A stretch of DNA of 6,147 nt from an uncultured Methylobacillus sp. (lineage in GTDB: Bacteria; Pseudomonadota; Gammaproteobacteria; Burkholderiales; Methylophilaceae): assembly GCA_946481235.1 (NCBI GenBank), contig CAMLME010000111.1:1-6147 (forward strand), read 5' to 3'. Below are positions 1 through 5,417 of the stretch, in pieces (the first letter of the stretch is position 1; each line of letters opens with the position of its first letter). The notes beneath the pieces are model-generated. The model was given only the letters and a program-made list of their open reading frames with translations, was not told where the DNA came from and did no database searches. The translations under genes were made by a program, and so were the position numbers.

Positions 1-334
1 ACACCAGCCCGGCATACAACACCAGGATGCCGACAAACATCAGCAGGAATCCGGGAACGTAATAGCGCCGCTCCACCTCTTCGCCATTCATCCAGCGCGG
101 ATAGGTCGTCATCAGGAATCCGAAAATCAGGAAAGGAAATACCCCGTACAGCATCAGGAAGGCATGCGCATCGGGCGGTGCCACACTCCACACGATGGGC
201 GCATAGAAACCGCCGTAACGCCCGGCGAGATCGGCCAGCCACCACACCATCACCAGCACCGATTGCAGCACCCCGCCAAAAAAGAACATGCGATGCGGCG
301 CGGCACTGAATGTCATCCAGGTATTCCGTTTCAT
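1..334 (-). CDS. nnrS: NnrS family membrane protein (partial, C-terminus beyond window)
   Basis: NnrS proteins are polytopic inner-membrane proteins linked to nitric oxide tolerance; they are usually controlled by NO-responsive regulators and found near denitrification genes. Only the first 111 residues are visible. They contain the N-terminal FSAAPHR-MFF block with His14, then WW at 31-32, a hydrophobic helix at about 17-36, a second at about 58-77 ending in GFLMTTYPRWM, and a third starting near 93. This pattern fits NnrS rather than another heme-copper-like membrane protein. The ATG at 334 is preceded by a strong GGAGG (344-348) that lies in the last codons of the HPP gene, so the start is well supported and the two genes should be translationally coupled. 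The reading frame is still open at base 1. Family assignment is from recognisable motifs; the full-length protein (normally near 400 residues) cannot be checked here. Confidence 0.85.
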   Translation of the reverse strand, partial: MKRNTWMTFSAAPHRMFFFGGVLQSVLVMVWWLADLAGRYGGFYAPIVWSVAPPDAHAFLMLYGVFPFLIFGFLMTTYPRWMNGEEVERRYYVPGFLLMFVGILVLYAGLV

Positions 335-339
335 TGCGG

Positions 340-1068
340 TTATCCTCCGGTATGCGGGGTTGCGCGATGCTGCTGCGCATGTTCGACGGCGAATTCGTAA
401 AGATCGACCAGGTCTTCCCGGCTGACATCGATCACGCCATCCATCCTGCCCAGCGCCCAGCCGAAATCCTCTTCGTTCAATTCCGGATACGGCTTATGCG
501 CGCTCTGCATGAACTGCTGGTGATGCGGGTGGTGCGTATGGCGCAGCGGATATCGCCGGCCGGGAATGAGGTTGTTGATCAGCAGCGCCAGCAGCAGGAT
601 GGTACCCGCATTGATTGCGACCACATAGCAGAACTGCCACCCCAGTTCATGAACGGCCGGCCCACCGAGAATGGCAATCATCGCGGTGCCGGCACTGGGC
701 GGATGCAGGCAGCGCAGAAAATACATGCCGGCAATCGCCAGCGCAACCGCTGTCGCCACGGCAATGGCAGGAACAGGTATCCACTGCGCGCAGGCCACAC
801 CGACACTCGCCGCCAGGAGATGCCCGCCGAAAATCGGCCAGGGCTGTGCCATCGGGCTGTGCGATACGGCAAAAACCAGGCAGGTCGAAGCGCCCATCGA
901 GGCCAGCACCAGCACTTTCAACGGGATGCTTGACGAGGCGAAATGGATTTCTGCCATCAGCGCAAAAATGGCGACAAATGCGCCCAATACCGAAAATATC
1001 TTTTCTCGGGTCAGCGTGGGCGCAACCTGCTCCCTTTTGAAAGAGAGGAACATTTCTTTGAATTTCAT
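340..1068 (-). CDS. HPP family integral membrane protein
   Basis: A 242-residue membrane protein of the HPP family, named for the His-Pro-Pro seen here at 122-124 (RCLHPPSAGTA). Other family blocks are MGASTCLVFAVSHSPMAQP (58-76) followed by GGHLLAASVGV (81-91). About four to five hydrophobic segments are visible: 26-40, 51-68, 81-97, 100-119 and 146-168. A cytoplasmic-looking tail from about 170 starts with a His-rich stretch (RHTHHPHH, 176-183) and ends in an acidic amphipathic segment (DVSREDLVDLYEFAVEH). Some HPP proteins of plastids and cyanobacteria have been linked to nitrite transport; a role here in nitrite or nitrogen-oxide traffic is inference. An upstream in-frame TTG at 1131 would add 21 residues, but it lacks family character and would run into the promoter, so the ATG at 1068 is preferred, although no strong ribosome site precedes it. 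It is the first gene of an HPP-nnrS unit (5-bp gap). Confidence 0.85.
   Translation of the reverse strand: MKFKEMFLSFKREQVAPTLTREKIFSVLGAFVAIFALMAEIHFASSSIPLKVLVLASMGASTCLVFAVSHSPMAQPWPIFGGHLLAASVGVACAQWIPVPAIAVATAVALAIAGMYFLRCLHPPSAGTAMIAILGGPAVHELGWQFCYVVAINAGTILLLALLINNLIPGRRYPLRHTHHPHHQQFMQSAHKPYPELNEEDFGWALGRMDGVIDVSREDLVDLYEFAVEHAQQHRATPHTGG
344..348 (-). promoter_or_regulatory. Shine-Dalgarno site of nnrS inside the HPP gene 3' end
   Basis: The minus strand reads GGAGG followed by nine bases and then the nnrS ATG. It overlaps the last glycine codons of the HPP gene, just before that gene's TAA. This fixes the nnrS start and suggests coupled translation. Confidence 0.75.
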
Positions 1069-1115
1069 AACGGGAACAGTGGGATTCCGGAAGCAGCCAC
1101 AAATTTTCCTTGGGA

Positions 1116-1143
1116 TTTTTATGGGCAGCAATTAAGATGTAAA
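1116..1143 (-). promoter_or_regulatory. Possible promoter of the HPP-nnrS unit
   Basis: On the minus strand a TTTACA (bases 1143-1138, five of six matches to the sigma-70 -35 box) is followed after 16 bp by TAAAAA (1121-1116, four of six to the -10 box). The -35 element lies inside the candidate NsrR palindrome, the arrangement expected for repression by occlusion. An alternative -10, TATTAT (1150-1145), lies wholly within the palindrome. Prediction by eye only. Confidence 0.3.
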
Positions 1144-1168
1144 AATAATACATCTACGATAACATAAT
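1132..1168 (+). promoter_or_regulatory. Possible promoter region of the Crp/Fnr-type regulator gene
   Basis: Two weak options are visible. One is TTAAGA (1132-1137), 17 bp, then TACGAT (1155-1160), each four of six to sigma-70 boxes. The other is a good -10, CATAAT (1163-1168), without a clear -35, as expected for an activator-dependent promoter. In either case the candidate NsrR palindrome lies under the polymerase footprint. Confidence 0.25.
1134..1156. promoter_or_regulatory. Candidate NsrR operator (NO-responsive) between divergent genes
   Basis: Seven-base perfect arms AGATGTA (1135-1141) and TACATCT (1149-1155) are separated by seven A/T-only bases and centred on 1145. Read as two 11-bp half-sites around one central base, the left is AAGATGTAAAA and the right (reverse complement) is TAGATGTATTA. 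The described E. coli NsrR half-site is AANATGCATTT, so each half agrees at 7 of the 10 specified positions; T in place of C at position 7 is tolerated in broader descriptions of the site. nnrS and ytfE/dnrN-type genes are classical NsrR targets, which fits the flanking genes. The site overlaps possible promoter elements in both directions. Assignment to NsrR is inference; the palindrome itself is certain. Confidence 0.65.
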
Positions 1169-1172
1169 GACC

Positions 1173-1190
1173 CCGGTTGAATCAAACCGG
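1173..1190 (+). repeat. Inverted repeat / possible leader hairpin before the regulator gene
   Basis: CCGGTT (1173-1178) and AACCGG (1185-1190) are perfect 6-bp arms around the six bases GAATCA. In the transcript they could form a GC-rich hairpin about 27 nt upstream of the ribosome site. There is no U-run, so it is not a Rho-independent terminator. It contains a single FNR-like half-site (TGAATCAAA) but no correctly spaced partner. Confidence 0.5.
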
Positions 1191-1217
1191 TGCATCATGA
1201 GTCGATAGTTCATTCGG

Positions 1218-1223
1218 GGAGGA
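1218..1223 (+). promoter_or_regulatory. Shine-Dalgarno site deciding the GTG start of the regulator
   Basis: GGAGGA lies seven bases before the GTG at 1231 but only one base before the in-frame GTG at 1225. Normal spacing favours 1231. Confidence 0.65.
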
Positions 1224-1230
1224 AGTGCGC

Positions 1231-1917
1231 GTGGGCCAGCTCAACATCATCCAGCTATTGCCAAGATTTCACCTTTTCAGCGCGCTCGATAGCGAGCAGT
1301 TGGCCTATGTAGCCAACGAAACGCAGCACCAGACCATTCCTCGCGGCGGCATTGTCTTCAATCGCGGCGATACCGCGCATGGCCTGTTCATGCTGATTGC
1401 AGGCCAGGTCAAGCTGGCCGTCAACTCGCCGCAAGGCACCGAAAAAGTCATCGGCATCATTGGCCCGGGAGAAAGCTTCGGCGAGGCGATCATCTTTCTC
1501 GACCAGGCATCCTTCCCCATCTACGCCCAGGCAACCACGGATTCACAGTTGCTGCTGATCCCCAAGCAGGTGATATTCAACCTGCTCGAGCGCGACATGA
1601 CGGTCTCGCGCAAGATGCTGGCCGGCCTTTCGGTGCGCAACCGGCAACTGGTACAGGATATCGAATCGGTGGCGCTGCTCACCTCCACCCAGCGGCTGAT
1701 CGGCTATTTGCTGCAGATCAGCGCCGGCGCAAGTGCCACCGGCCACGTCACCCTGCCCGCCAGCAAAACGATGATCGCATCGCTGCTGAACCTCACGCCC
1801 GAGACGCTTTCCCGCACCATGCTGAAACTGCAGCAACAAGGGCTGATTGAAGTGAACGGCAAGGAAATCACCATCATCGACCTGATCGGCCTGCGCGAGT
1901 ACGGCACCCTGGGTTGA
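1231..1917 (+). CDS. Crp/Fnr family transcription regulator, DNR/NNR-like (no cysteines)
   Basis: A 228-residue regulator of the Crp/Fnr superfamily. Residues about 8-120 form the cyclic-nucleotide-binding-like beta barrel (RGGIVFNRGD, then GLFMLIAGQVKLA and GESFGEAIIF). About 121-150 is the dimerisation helix, and 150-228 the winged-helix domain. The recognition helix reads TPETLSRTMLKL, with the E-xx-SR signature (Glu191, Ser194, Arg195) that in FNR and DNR contacts TTGAT half-sites. A well-matched box of that type precedes the next gene. The protein has no cysteine at all, so it cannot carry an FNR-type 4Fe-4S cluster; this fits the DNR/NNR group, where NO sensing through heme has been described. 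The start is GTG at 1231 (ribosome-site spacing); GTG at 1225 would add two residues. It is divergent from HPP-nnrS. The DNR-like role is inferred from motifs and context; subgroup placement would need a phylogeny. Confidence 0.88.
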   Translation: MGQLNIIQLLPRFHLFSALDSEQLAYVANETQHQTIPRGGIVFNRGDTAHGLFMLIAGQVKLAVNSPQGTEKVIGIIGPGESFGEAIIFLDQASFPIYAQATTDSQLLLIPKQVIFNLLERDMTVSRKMLAGLSVRNRQLVQDIESVALLTSTQRLIGYLLQISAGASATGHVTLPASKTMIASLLNLTPETLSRTMLKLQQQGLIEVNGKEITIIDLIGLREYGTLG

Positions 1918-1939
1918 AATGACGGGGCTGAAATGACGG
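1915..1939 (+). repeat. Short direct repeat after the regulator stop codon
   Basis: TGAAATGACGG occurs at 1915-1925, including the regulator's TGA stop, and again at 1929-1939, with a 14-bp period. It is probably a small duplication; no function is evident. Confidence 0.5.
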
Positions 1940-1952
1940 ATCCGCTCCCTTC

Positions 1953-1966
1953 TTGACCTGAATCAA
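1953..1966 (+). promoter_or_regulatory. FNR/DNR-type box upstream of the hemerythrin-like gene
   Basis: TTGACCTGAATCAA matches the FNR/DNR/NNR consensus TTGAT-N4-ATCAA at 9 of 10 specified bases. Its centre is at 1959.5. For a class II site (centre near -41.5) the transcript would start near 2001, with a -10 at about 1989-1994, where a weak TAGCGT is found. It is the plausible target of the DNR-like regulator encoded just upstream, although an FNR protein elsewhere in the genome could also bind it. Confidence 0.8.
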
Positions 1967-2036
1967 AGGAATATTTCGCCCGACGCGTTAGCGTTTGTCC
2001 TTGCCAGTGAGGTACACGGAAAAGGACAGGCTCATC

Positions 2037-2585
2037 ATGAACACCAAGACGCAGCGCATCAAGGATCCCGTCACCATGGGCGAATTGATAGACCTCATCG
2101 AGGAAACACATCACACCTTCACTCGCACGGAGTTGAGCCGCATTGCAAACCTGATGGAAGACCCGTCGTTTGCCGAACATCCCCATTTTGAAGACATCCG
2201 GCAATGTTTCAGCACGCTTCGGGCCGACCTGGAGCCGCACATGTCGAAAGAGGAATTCATTCTTTTTCCGTACATTACGGCACTGGAAGCCGATCCCGCC
2301 AGTCCGCCGGAATCCTGCTTCGGCAGCGTTTCCCATCCTATCCGGGCTATGCGCTTTGAACATATCGCCATGGTCGGCATGCTGGAAACCCTGCGAGAAC
2401 TGACGGAGCAATATCGCCCGGCGGCCGAATGCGACCCGCAAATTTTTCTCATCTTTGCCGCACTGGCAGCACTCGACGCCGACCTTGTGGAGCATATGCA
2501 CTGGGAAGATAACGTACTGTTTCCGCGCGCGCTGCAACTGGAAAGCAGGATCGCCAGCAGCAAAAACCCTGATGACCTCGTCTAG
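2037..2585 (+). CDS. Hemerythrin-domain di-iron protein of the YtfE/RIC/DnrN type, lacking the ScdA_N domain
   Basis: A 182-residue four-helix HHE protein. Blocks typical of the RIC (repair of iron centres) family are present: ETHH at 23-26, PHMSKEEFILFPYI at 67-80, PIRAMRFEH at 101-109 and DLVEHMHWEDNVLFPRAL at 150-167. Candidate di-iron ligands are His25 (or His26), His68, Glu72 (H-x3-E), His109, His153 and Glu157 (second H-x3-E). RIC proteins handle damage from nitric oxide to iron-sulfur centres. Full-length YtfE has about 220 residues, with an N-terminal ScdA_N (DUF542) segment carrying a conserved cysteine pair; that segment is absent here, so the exact function may differ. The ATG at 2037 is preferred, with AAGGA at 2022-2026; an upstream TTG at 1995 would add 14 unconvincing residues. 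It is preceded by an FNR/DNR box and ends in a 4-bp tail-to-tail overlap with norD. Confidence 0.85.
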   Translation: MNTKTQRIKDPVTMGELIDLIEETHHTFTRTELSRIANLMEDPSFAEHPHFEDIRQCFSTLRADLEPHMSKEEFILFPYITALEADPASPPESCFGSVSHPIRAMRFEHIAMVGMLETLRELTEQYRPAAECDPQIFLIFAALAALDADLVEHMHWEDNVLFPRALQLESRIASSKNPDDLV

Positions 2586-4420
2586 CGCGTCATCTGCGCA
2601 TAGAGCAATGGCAGCTCCCGCGGCAATTCCTCCGGATCGCGGATGACCGCATACCCCCCGATGCCGAACAGGTGCGGCAGATAATCGTTGGCCTCACGGT
2701 CTATGGTCACACAGAACGGCCTCAGGCCCATTTTGCGCGCTTCCACCAGCGCCACTCGCGTATCCTCGATGCCATAGCGCCCTTCATACTGGTCCAGATC
2801 ATTCGGTTTGCCGTCGGTCAGCAATAACAGCAGGCGTTCCTGGTTTTTCTGTTTCGCCATGATCGCGCTGGCATGCCGGATTGCGGCGCCCATGCGCGTG
2901 TAATAGCCGGGCTTGATCGCCGCAATGCGGCCGCGCACCTCGCCGCTGTAGCGCTCGTCGAACCCCTTGAGATGATGGAAACGGACATGCCCGCGCCGCA
3001 GCGAAGAGAACCCATGCAGCGCGAACCGGTCCCCGGTGGCGGACAGCGCTTCTGAAAAAAGGAACAGGCTGTCGCGGATCACGTCGATCACGCGCGCATG
3101 GTCTGAGGCGTAGGCATCGGTCGAGAGCGACAGGTCCGCCAGCAGCAGACAGGCCAGATCGCGCTGGCGGTTGACTTGCGAACGGTAAAGGCCGCGCTGG
3201 GCGACCACACCCCCGGTCACGCGATCCGCCTCCTGCTGCACCCATTGATCAAGGTCGATTTCTTCGCCGTCGTGCTGCGCGCGTTGCCAGGTACGCACCG
3301 GCACCAACGCCTGGAACTGGCTGCGCAAGCGACGCGCCGTTCGGCGCAAATGTTGCGGCAGCTCCACCGGCTCTGCATCGCGCGCGATCATTTCCTGCAG
3401 GCGGCAGTACTCCGGGAGCAGGACCTGCTTTCTGTAGTCCCATTCCGGCAGCGGAATGCCCTCCCCCACTGGCGCGTCGTCCTCCCCGGCCGAAGGCAAA
3501 TCGAGATCGAACCTGAGTCTTGCGGCGCTGGTCTTGCCATCGCGCGCGACTGTCAATTTGTCCATGTCCTCGGCTGCCAGCTTGGCGCTTTCGGTATCCT
3601 CGTCGTCGTCCTGTGGCCGGTTGACCTTGACGAATTCGCTCCAAGAAAACAGGCTTTCAGCACGGAACATCATCATGAACCCATCCTTGCCGTCGGGCAT
3701 GTCGGTACGTTCGGCGAGATGCTTGCGGCGGCTGTTGGCTTCCTCCGTTTTTTCGGCGGGCTCGCGCTCGGGTGCGCCGTCGCCGGCATTGCTCCTGCCG
3801 GCCGGACTGACTGGCGGTTCAGGATGCGGCCACAACGGCACCGGCTGAAAAGAGCGTCGCGCCGCAGGCAGGACATCCACGCTGCCGGGATATTGAAGCG
3901 CCTGGCGAATGGCATGCTCCTGCGCGGCTTCGTCCGTCGGCAGTTGTTCAGGCGCGAAACGGAGCGGCAGCAATGCATCCACCAGTCGTTGATACCGTGC
4001 CTGTAGGCCGGGAAAGCGCTCCAGCGTATTCCGCGTCGCCTGCTGGTTGCGCACGATCCAGGGCTGGCTGTCGTTATTGTCTGCGGCGGACAAGGCGACC
4101 AGCCACAAATACAGGTCCCGGTTAAGGCTGCGCTCGGGGAAAAGGTCGATCTGCTCCGGCAGGCGCAGGGATTCCCGGTCGCGCCAGGCAAGTTCGACGC
4201 GCTCGCCGCTGCCGGCAATGCGCTCCATCCAGCGCCGACGTGCGCCGTGCCGCACTGCGGGGGCGGCGGCCAGGTTGAGCCCGGCATCTCCGCCTAATGC
4301 GCGAAACAAAATGCCCGCGCTCTTGCGGATGTCGTCCAACCGCACCGCTGCTTCCGCATGCCGCTGGCTGGCGGCGCGGGTGACCAGTTTATGCCAGAGT
4401 CCGCCGACGACTTCTTCCAT
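2582..4420 (-). CDS. norD: NorD, VWA-domain accessory protein of nitric oxide reductase
   Basis: A 612-residue protein, the usual size for NorD. The C-terminal half is a von Willebrand A domain (about 418-605) with a complete MIDAS metal site: D-L-S-L-S at 429-433, the TRMGAAIRHA threonine (508), and the aspartate of LLLLTDGKPND (536). Residues 1-180 are an alpha-helical region rich in Arg, and 195-320 form a Pro-rich, then strongly acidic linker (DDDEDTE at 271-277). Known for the family: NorD is the cytoplasmic partner of the MoxR ATPase NorQ, and the pair is required for FeB insertion into cNOR. The start ATG at 4420 has GGAGG (4427-4431) six bases away and begins one base after the stop of the upstream gene, so coupled translation is likely. 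The end overlaps the convergent hemerythrin-like gene by 4 bp. VWA proteins of the CbbO class are similar, but the nitrogen-oxide context supports NorD. Confidence 0.88.
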   Translation of the reverse strand: MEEVVGGLWHKLVTRAASQRHAEAAVRLDDIRKSAGILFRALGGDAGLNLAAAPAVRHGARRRWMERIAGSGERVELAWRDRESLRLPEQIDLFPERSLNRDLYLWLVALSAADNNDSQPWIVRNQQATRNTLERFPGLQARYQRLVDALLPLRFAPEQLPTDEAAQEHAIRQALQYPGSVDVLPAARRSFQPVPLWPHPEPPVSPAGRSNAGDGAPEREPAEKTEEANSRRKHLAERTDMPDGKDGFMMMFRAESLFSWSEFVKVNRPQDDDEDTESAKLAAEDMDKLTVARDGKTSAARLRFDLDLPSAGEDDAPVGEGIPLPEWDYRKQVLLPEYCRLQEMIARDAEPVELPQHLRRTARRLRSQFQALVPVRTWQRAQHDGEEIDLDQWVQQEADRVTGGVVAQRGLYRSQVNRQRDLACLLLADLSLSTDAYASDHARVIDVIRDSLFLFSEALSATGDRFALHGFSSLRRGHVRFHHLKGFDERYSGEVRGRIAAIKPGYYTRMGAAIRHASAIMAKQKNQERLLLLLTDGKPNDLDQYEGRYGIEDTRVALVEARKMGLRPFCVTIDREANDYLPHLFGIGGYAVIRDPEELPRELPLLYAQMTR

Positions 4421-4421
4421 G

Positions 4422-5417
4422 TCAGGCCTCCATCAAAGGAATGATGCGACGAGTCGTGCCGCTTCGGCGTGCAAGCTCGCGATCGGATTTATCGAGTGCA
4501 GCAGCGCCGCTCTGCCATTGCAGCGGGATGCCGTGCGGCCCATCCTGCTGGGCATCATGGCAAGCGCTGATGCAGCTCGCGCACTGTGTGCAGGCAAACA
4601 TGTGGCGCTTGATCGTGCGGGGCTTGAGCCGCATCGGACAGGCGTTGTCGCAGGCACTGGTGCAGTCCTGGCATGCGCTGGAGAGCGTGCGGTCGAAGCT
4701 GACCACTAGCGCCTGGCGGTTCGCCATCCACGCCAGGCTCTGGAACAATCCCGCCGCGCAGCCGAATCGGCAGAACAGGTGCCGGGCCAGCGTGAACTCG
4801 ATCAGGAACAGGCCGGTGCCGACGCCGATAAAGAGCGTCTGATTGCGTGTCAGCGTGCCGTGCCAGAGGTTGCTGTAAATCTCCATCGGCGACAGCAGAT
4901 AGGTCAGCAGCACGGTTGCCCAGACAAAAGCGAACAGCAGCGCCAGGGGCAGCAGCACGACCCACCAGCCCGGATGTTGCGGCAGCGGTGGAGCGCCCTT
5001 GTCCTGCACGGGCAGGACGTCGGTATCCCAGACACTGTGCTTGCCGATGGCGCGCCGGCTCAGCTGGTTGAGCGTCTCCACCACGGAGAAATGCGGGCAC
5101 AGCCAGCCGCAATACAGGCGTCCGTATTTGTATGAAACCCATAGCGCCGTACCGATGATGCCGGCGATCGGCAGAAACCCGCGCAGCACGATATTGGCGC
5201 CCGCTTCCAGAGGCGTGATTTCGCCTGCAATAAGCGCATCCAGCCCCAGCGTCCAATCCATGCCGAAAAAGATGAAATGGCCGAGATCGAGGTCGAGCCG
5301 GAAAAGATCGAACAACGGCGTCAACACGAACAACACGAAAAAGCCGCCCTGCACCAGCCGACGGCGGGTTTGCAGGCTGCTGCCGGTCAGGGCAAGCTCA
5401 TCTGCCGAAGGTGGCAT
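4422..5417 (-). CDS. NapH/CcoG-like membrane 4Fe-4S binding protein
   Basis: A 331-residue membrane-bound polyferredoxin. Hydrophobic segments lie at about 21-40, 45-63, 77-97, 151-175 and 194-212. A membrane-edge motif YCGWLCP (Cys103, Cys107) and a second C-RFG-C (216, 220) match those of NapH, NosR and CcoG, although the second lacks the usual proline. The soluble part carries two 4Fe-4S motifs: C249-xx-C252-xxx-C256-xxx-C260-P and C276-xx-C279-xx-C282-xxx-C286. It lacks both the N-terminal flavin domain of NosR and the long C-terminal domain of CcoG, so NapH is the closest in layout. The ATG at 5417 is chosen because AGGAAG (5424-5429) precedes it; a TTG at 5438 is a weaker choice. It overlaps norQ by 20 bp and abuts norD. 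The family role is membrane electron transfer or metal reduction; a role in NOR maturation or electron supply is inferred only from position. Confidence 0.85.
   Translation of the reverse strand: MPPSADELALTGSSLQTRRRLVQGGFFVLFVLTPLFDLFRLDLDLGHFIFFGMDWTLGLDALIAGEITPLEAGANIVLRGFLPIAGIIGTALWVSYKYGRLYCGWLCPHFSVVETLNQLSRRAIGKHSVWDTDVLPVQDKGAPPLPQHPGWWVVLLPLALLFAFVWATVLLTYLLSPMEIYSNLWHGTLTRNQTLFIGVGTGLFLIEFTLARHLFCRFGCAAGLFQSLAWMANRQALVVSFDRTLSSACQDCTSACDNACPMRLKPRTIKRHMFACTQCASCISACHDAQQDGPHGIPLQWQSGAAALDKSDRELARRSGTTRRIIPLMEA
4427..4431 (-). promoter_or_regulatory. Shine-Dalgarno site of norD inside the Fe-S gene 3' end
   Basis: GGAGG on the minus strand, six bases before the norD ATG, lies in the final codons of the Fe-S protein gene (stop TGA at 4424-4422). 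It fixes the norD start and indicates coupling. Confidence 0.75.

Noticed and set aside
310..933. Plus-strand ORF of 207 codons opposite the HPP gene
   Set aside because: Arg/Gln/His-rich composition with no domain motifs; it is the antisense shadow of a clear HPP protein. Other plus-strand ORFs between 600 and 1160 are the same.
1069..1131. N-terminal extension of the HPP protein from a TTG at 1131
   Set aside because: The extension has no family similarity and would cover the likely promoter next to the palindrome; the ATG at 1068 begins a normal HPP N-terminus.
1177..1185. TTGA-A-TCAA as a second FNR/DNR box upstream of the regulator
   Set aside because: The half-sites are only 1 bp apart instead of 6; no TTGAT-like half lies at the correct distance from the ATCAA at 1181-1185.
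1995..2036. N-terminal extension of the hemerythrin-like protein from a TTG at 1995
   Set aside because: It would place the start ahead of or at the predicted transcript start, adds no ScdA_N features, and lacks a ribosome site; the ATG at 2037 is better.
1704..2537. Minus-strand ORF of 277 codons across the regulator and hemerythrin-like genes
   Set aside because: It spans two recognisable plus-strand genes and the promoter between them and carries no family motif; it is a codon-bias shadow.
3176..4006. Plus-strand ORF of 276 codons inside norD
   Set aside because: Antisense to a full-length NorD with an intact MIDAS site; the ORF itself shows no coherent domain and no ribosome site.
4555..5256. 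Minus-strand ORF of 233 codons inside the Fe-S protein gene
   Set aside because: Same-strand shifted frame with Arg/Ala-rich translation; the overlapping frame has membrane segments and all ferredoxin cysteines.
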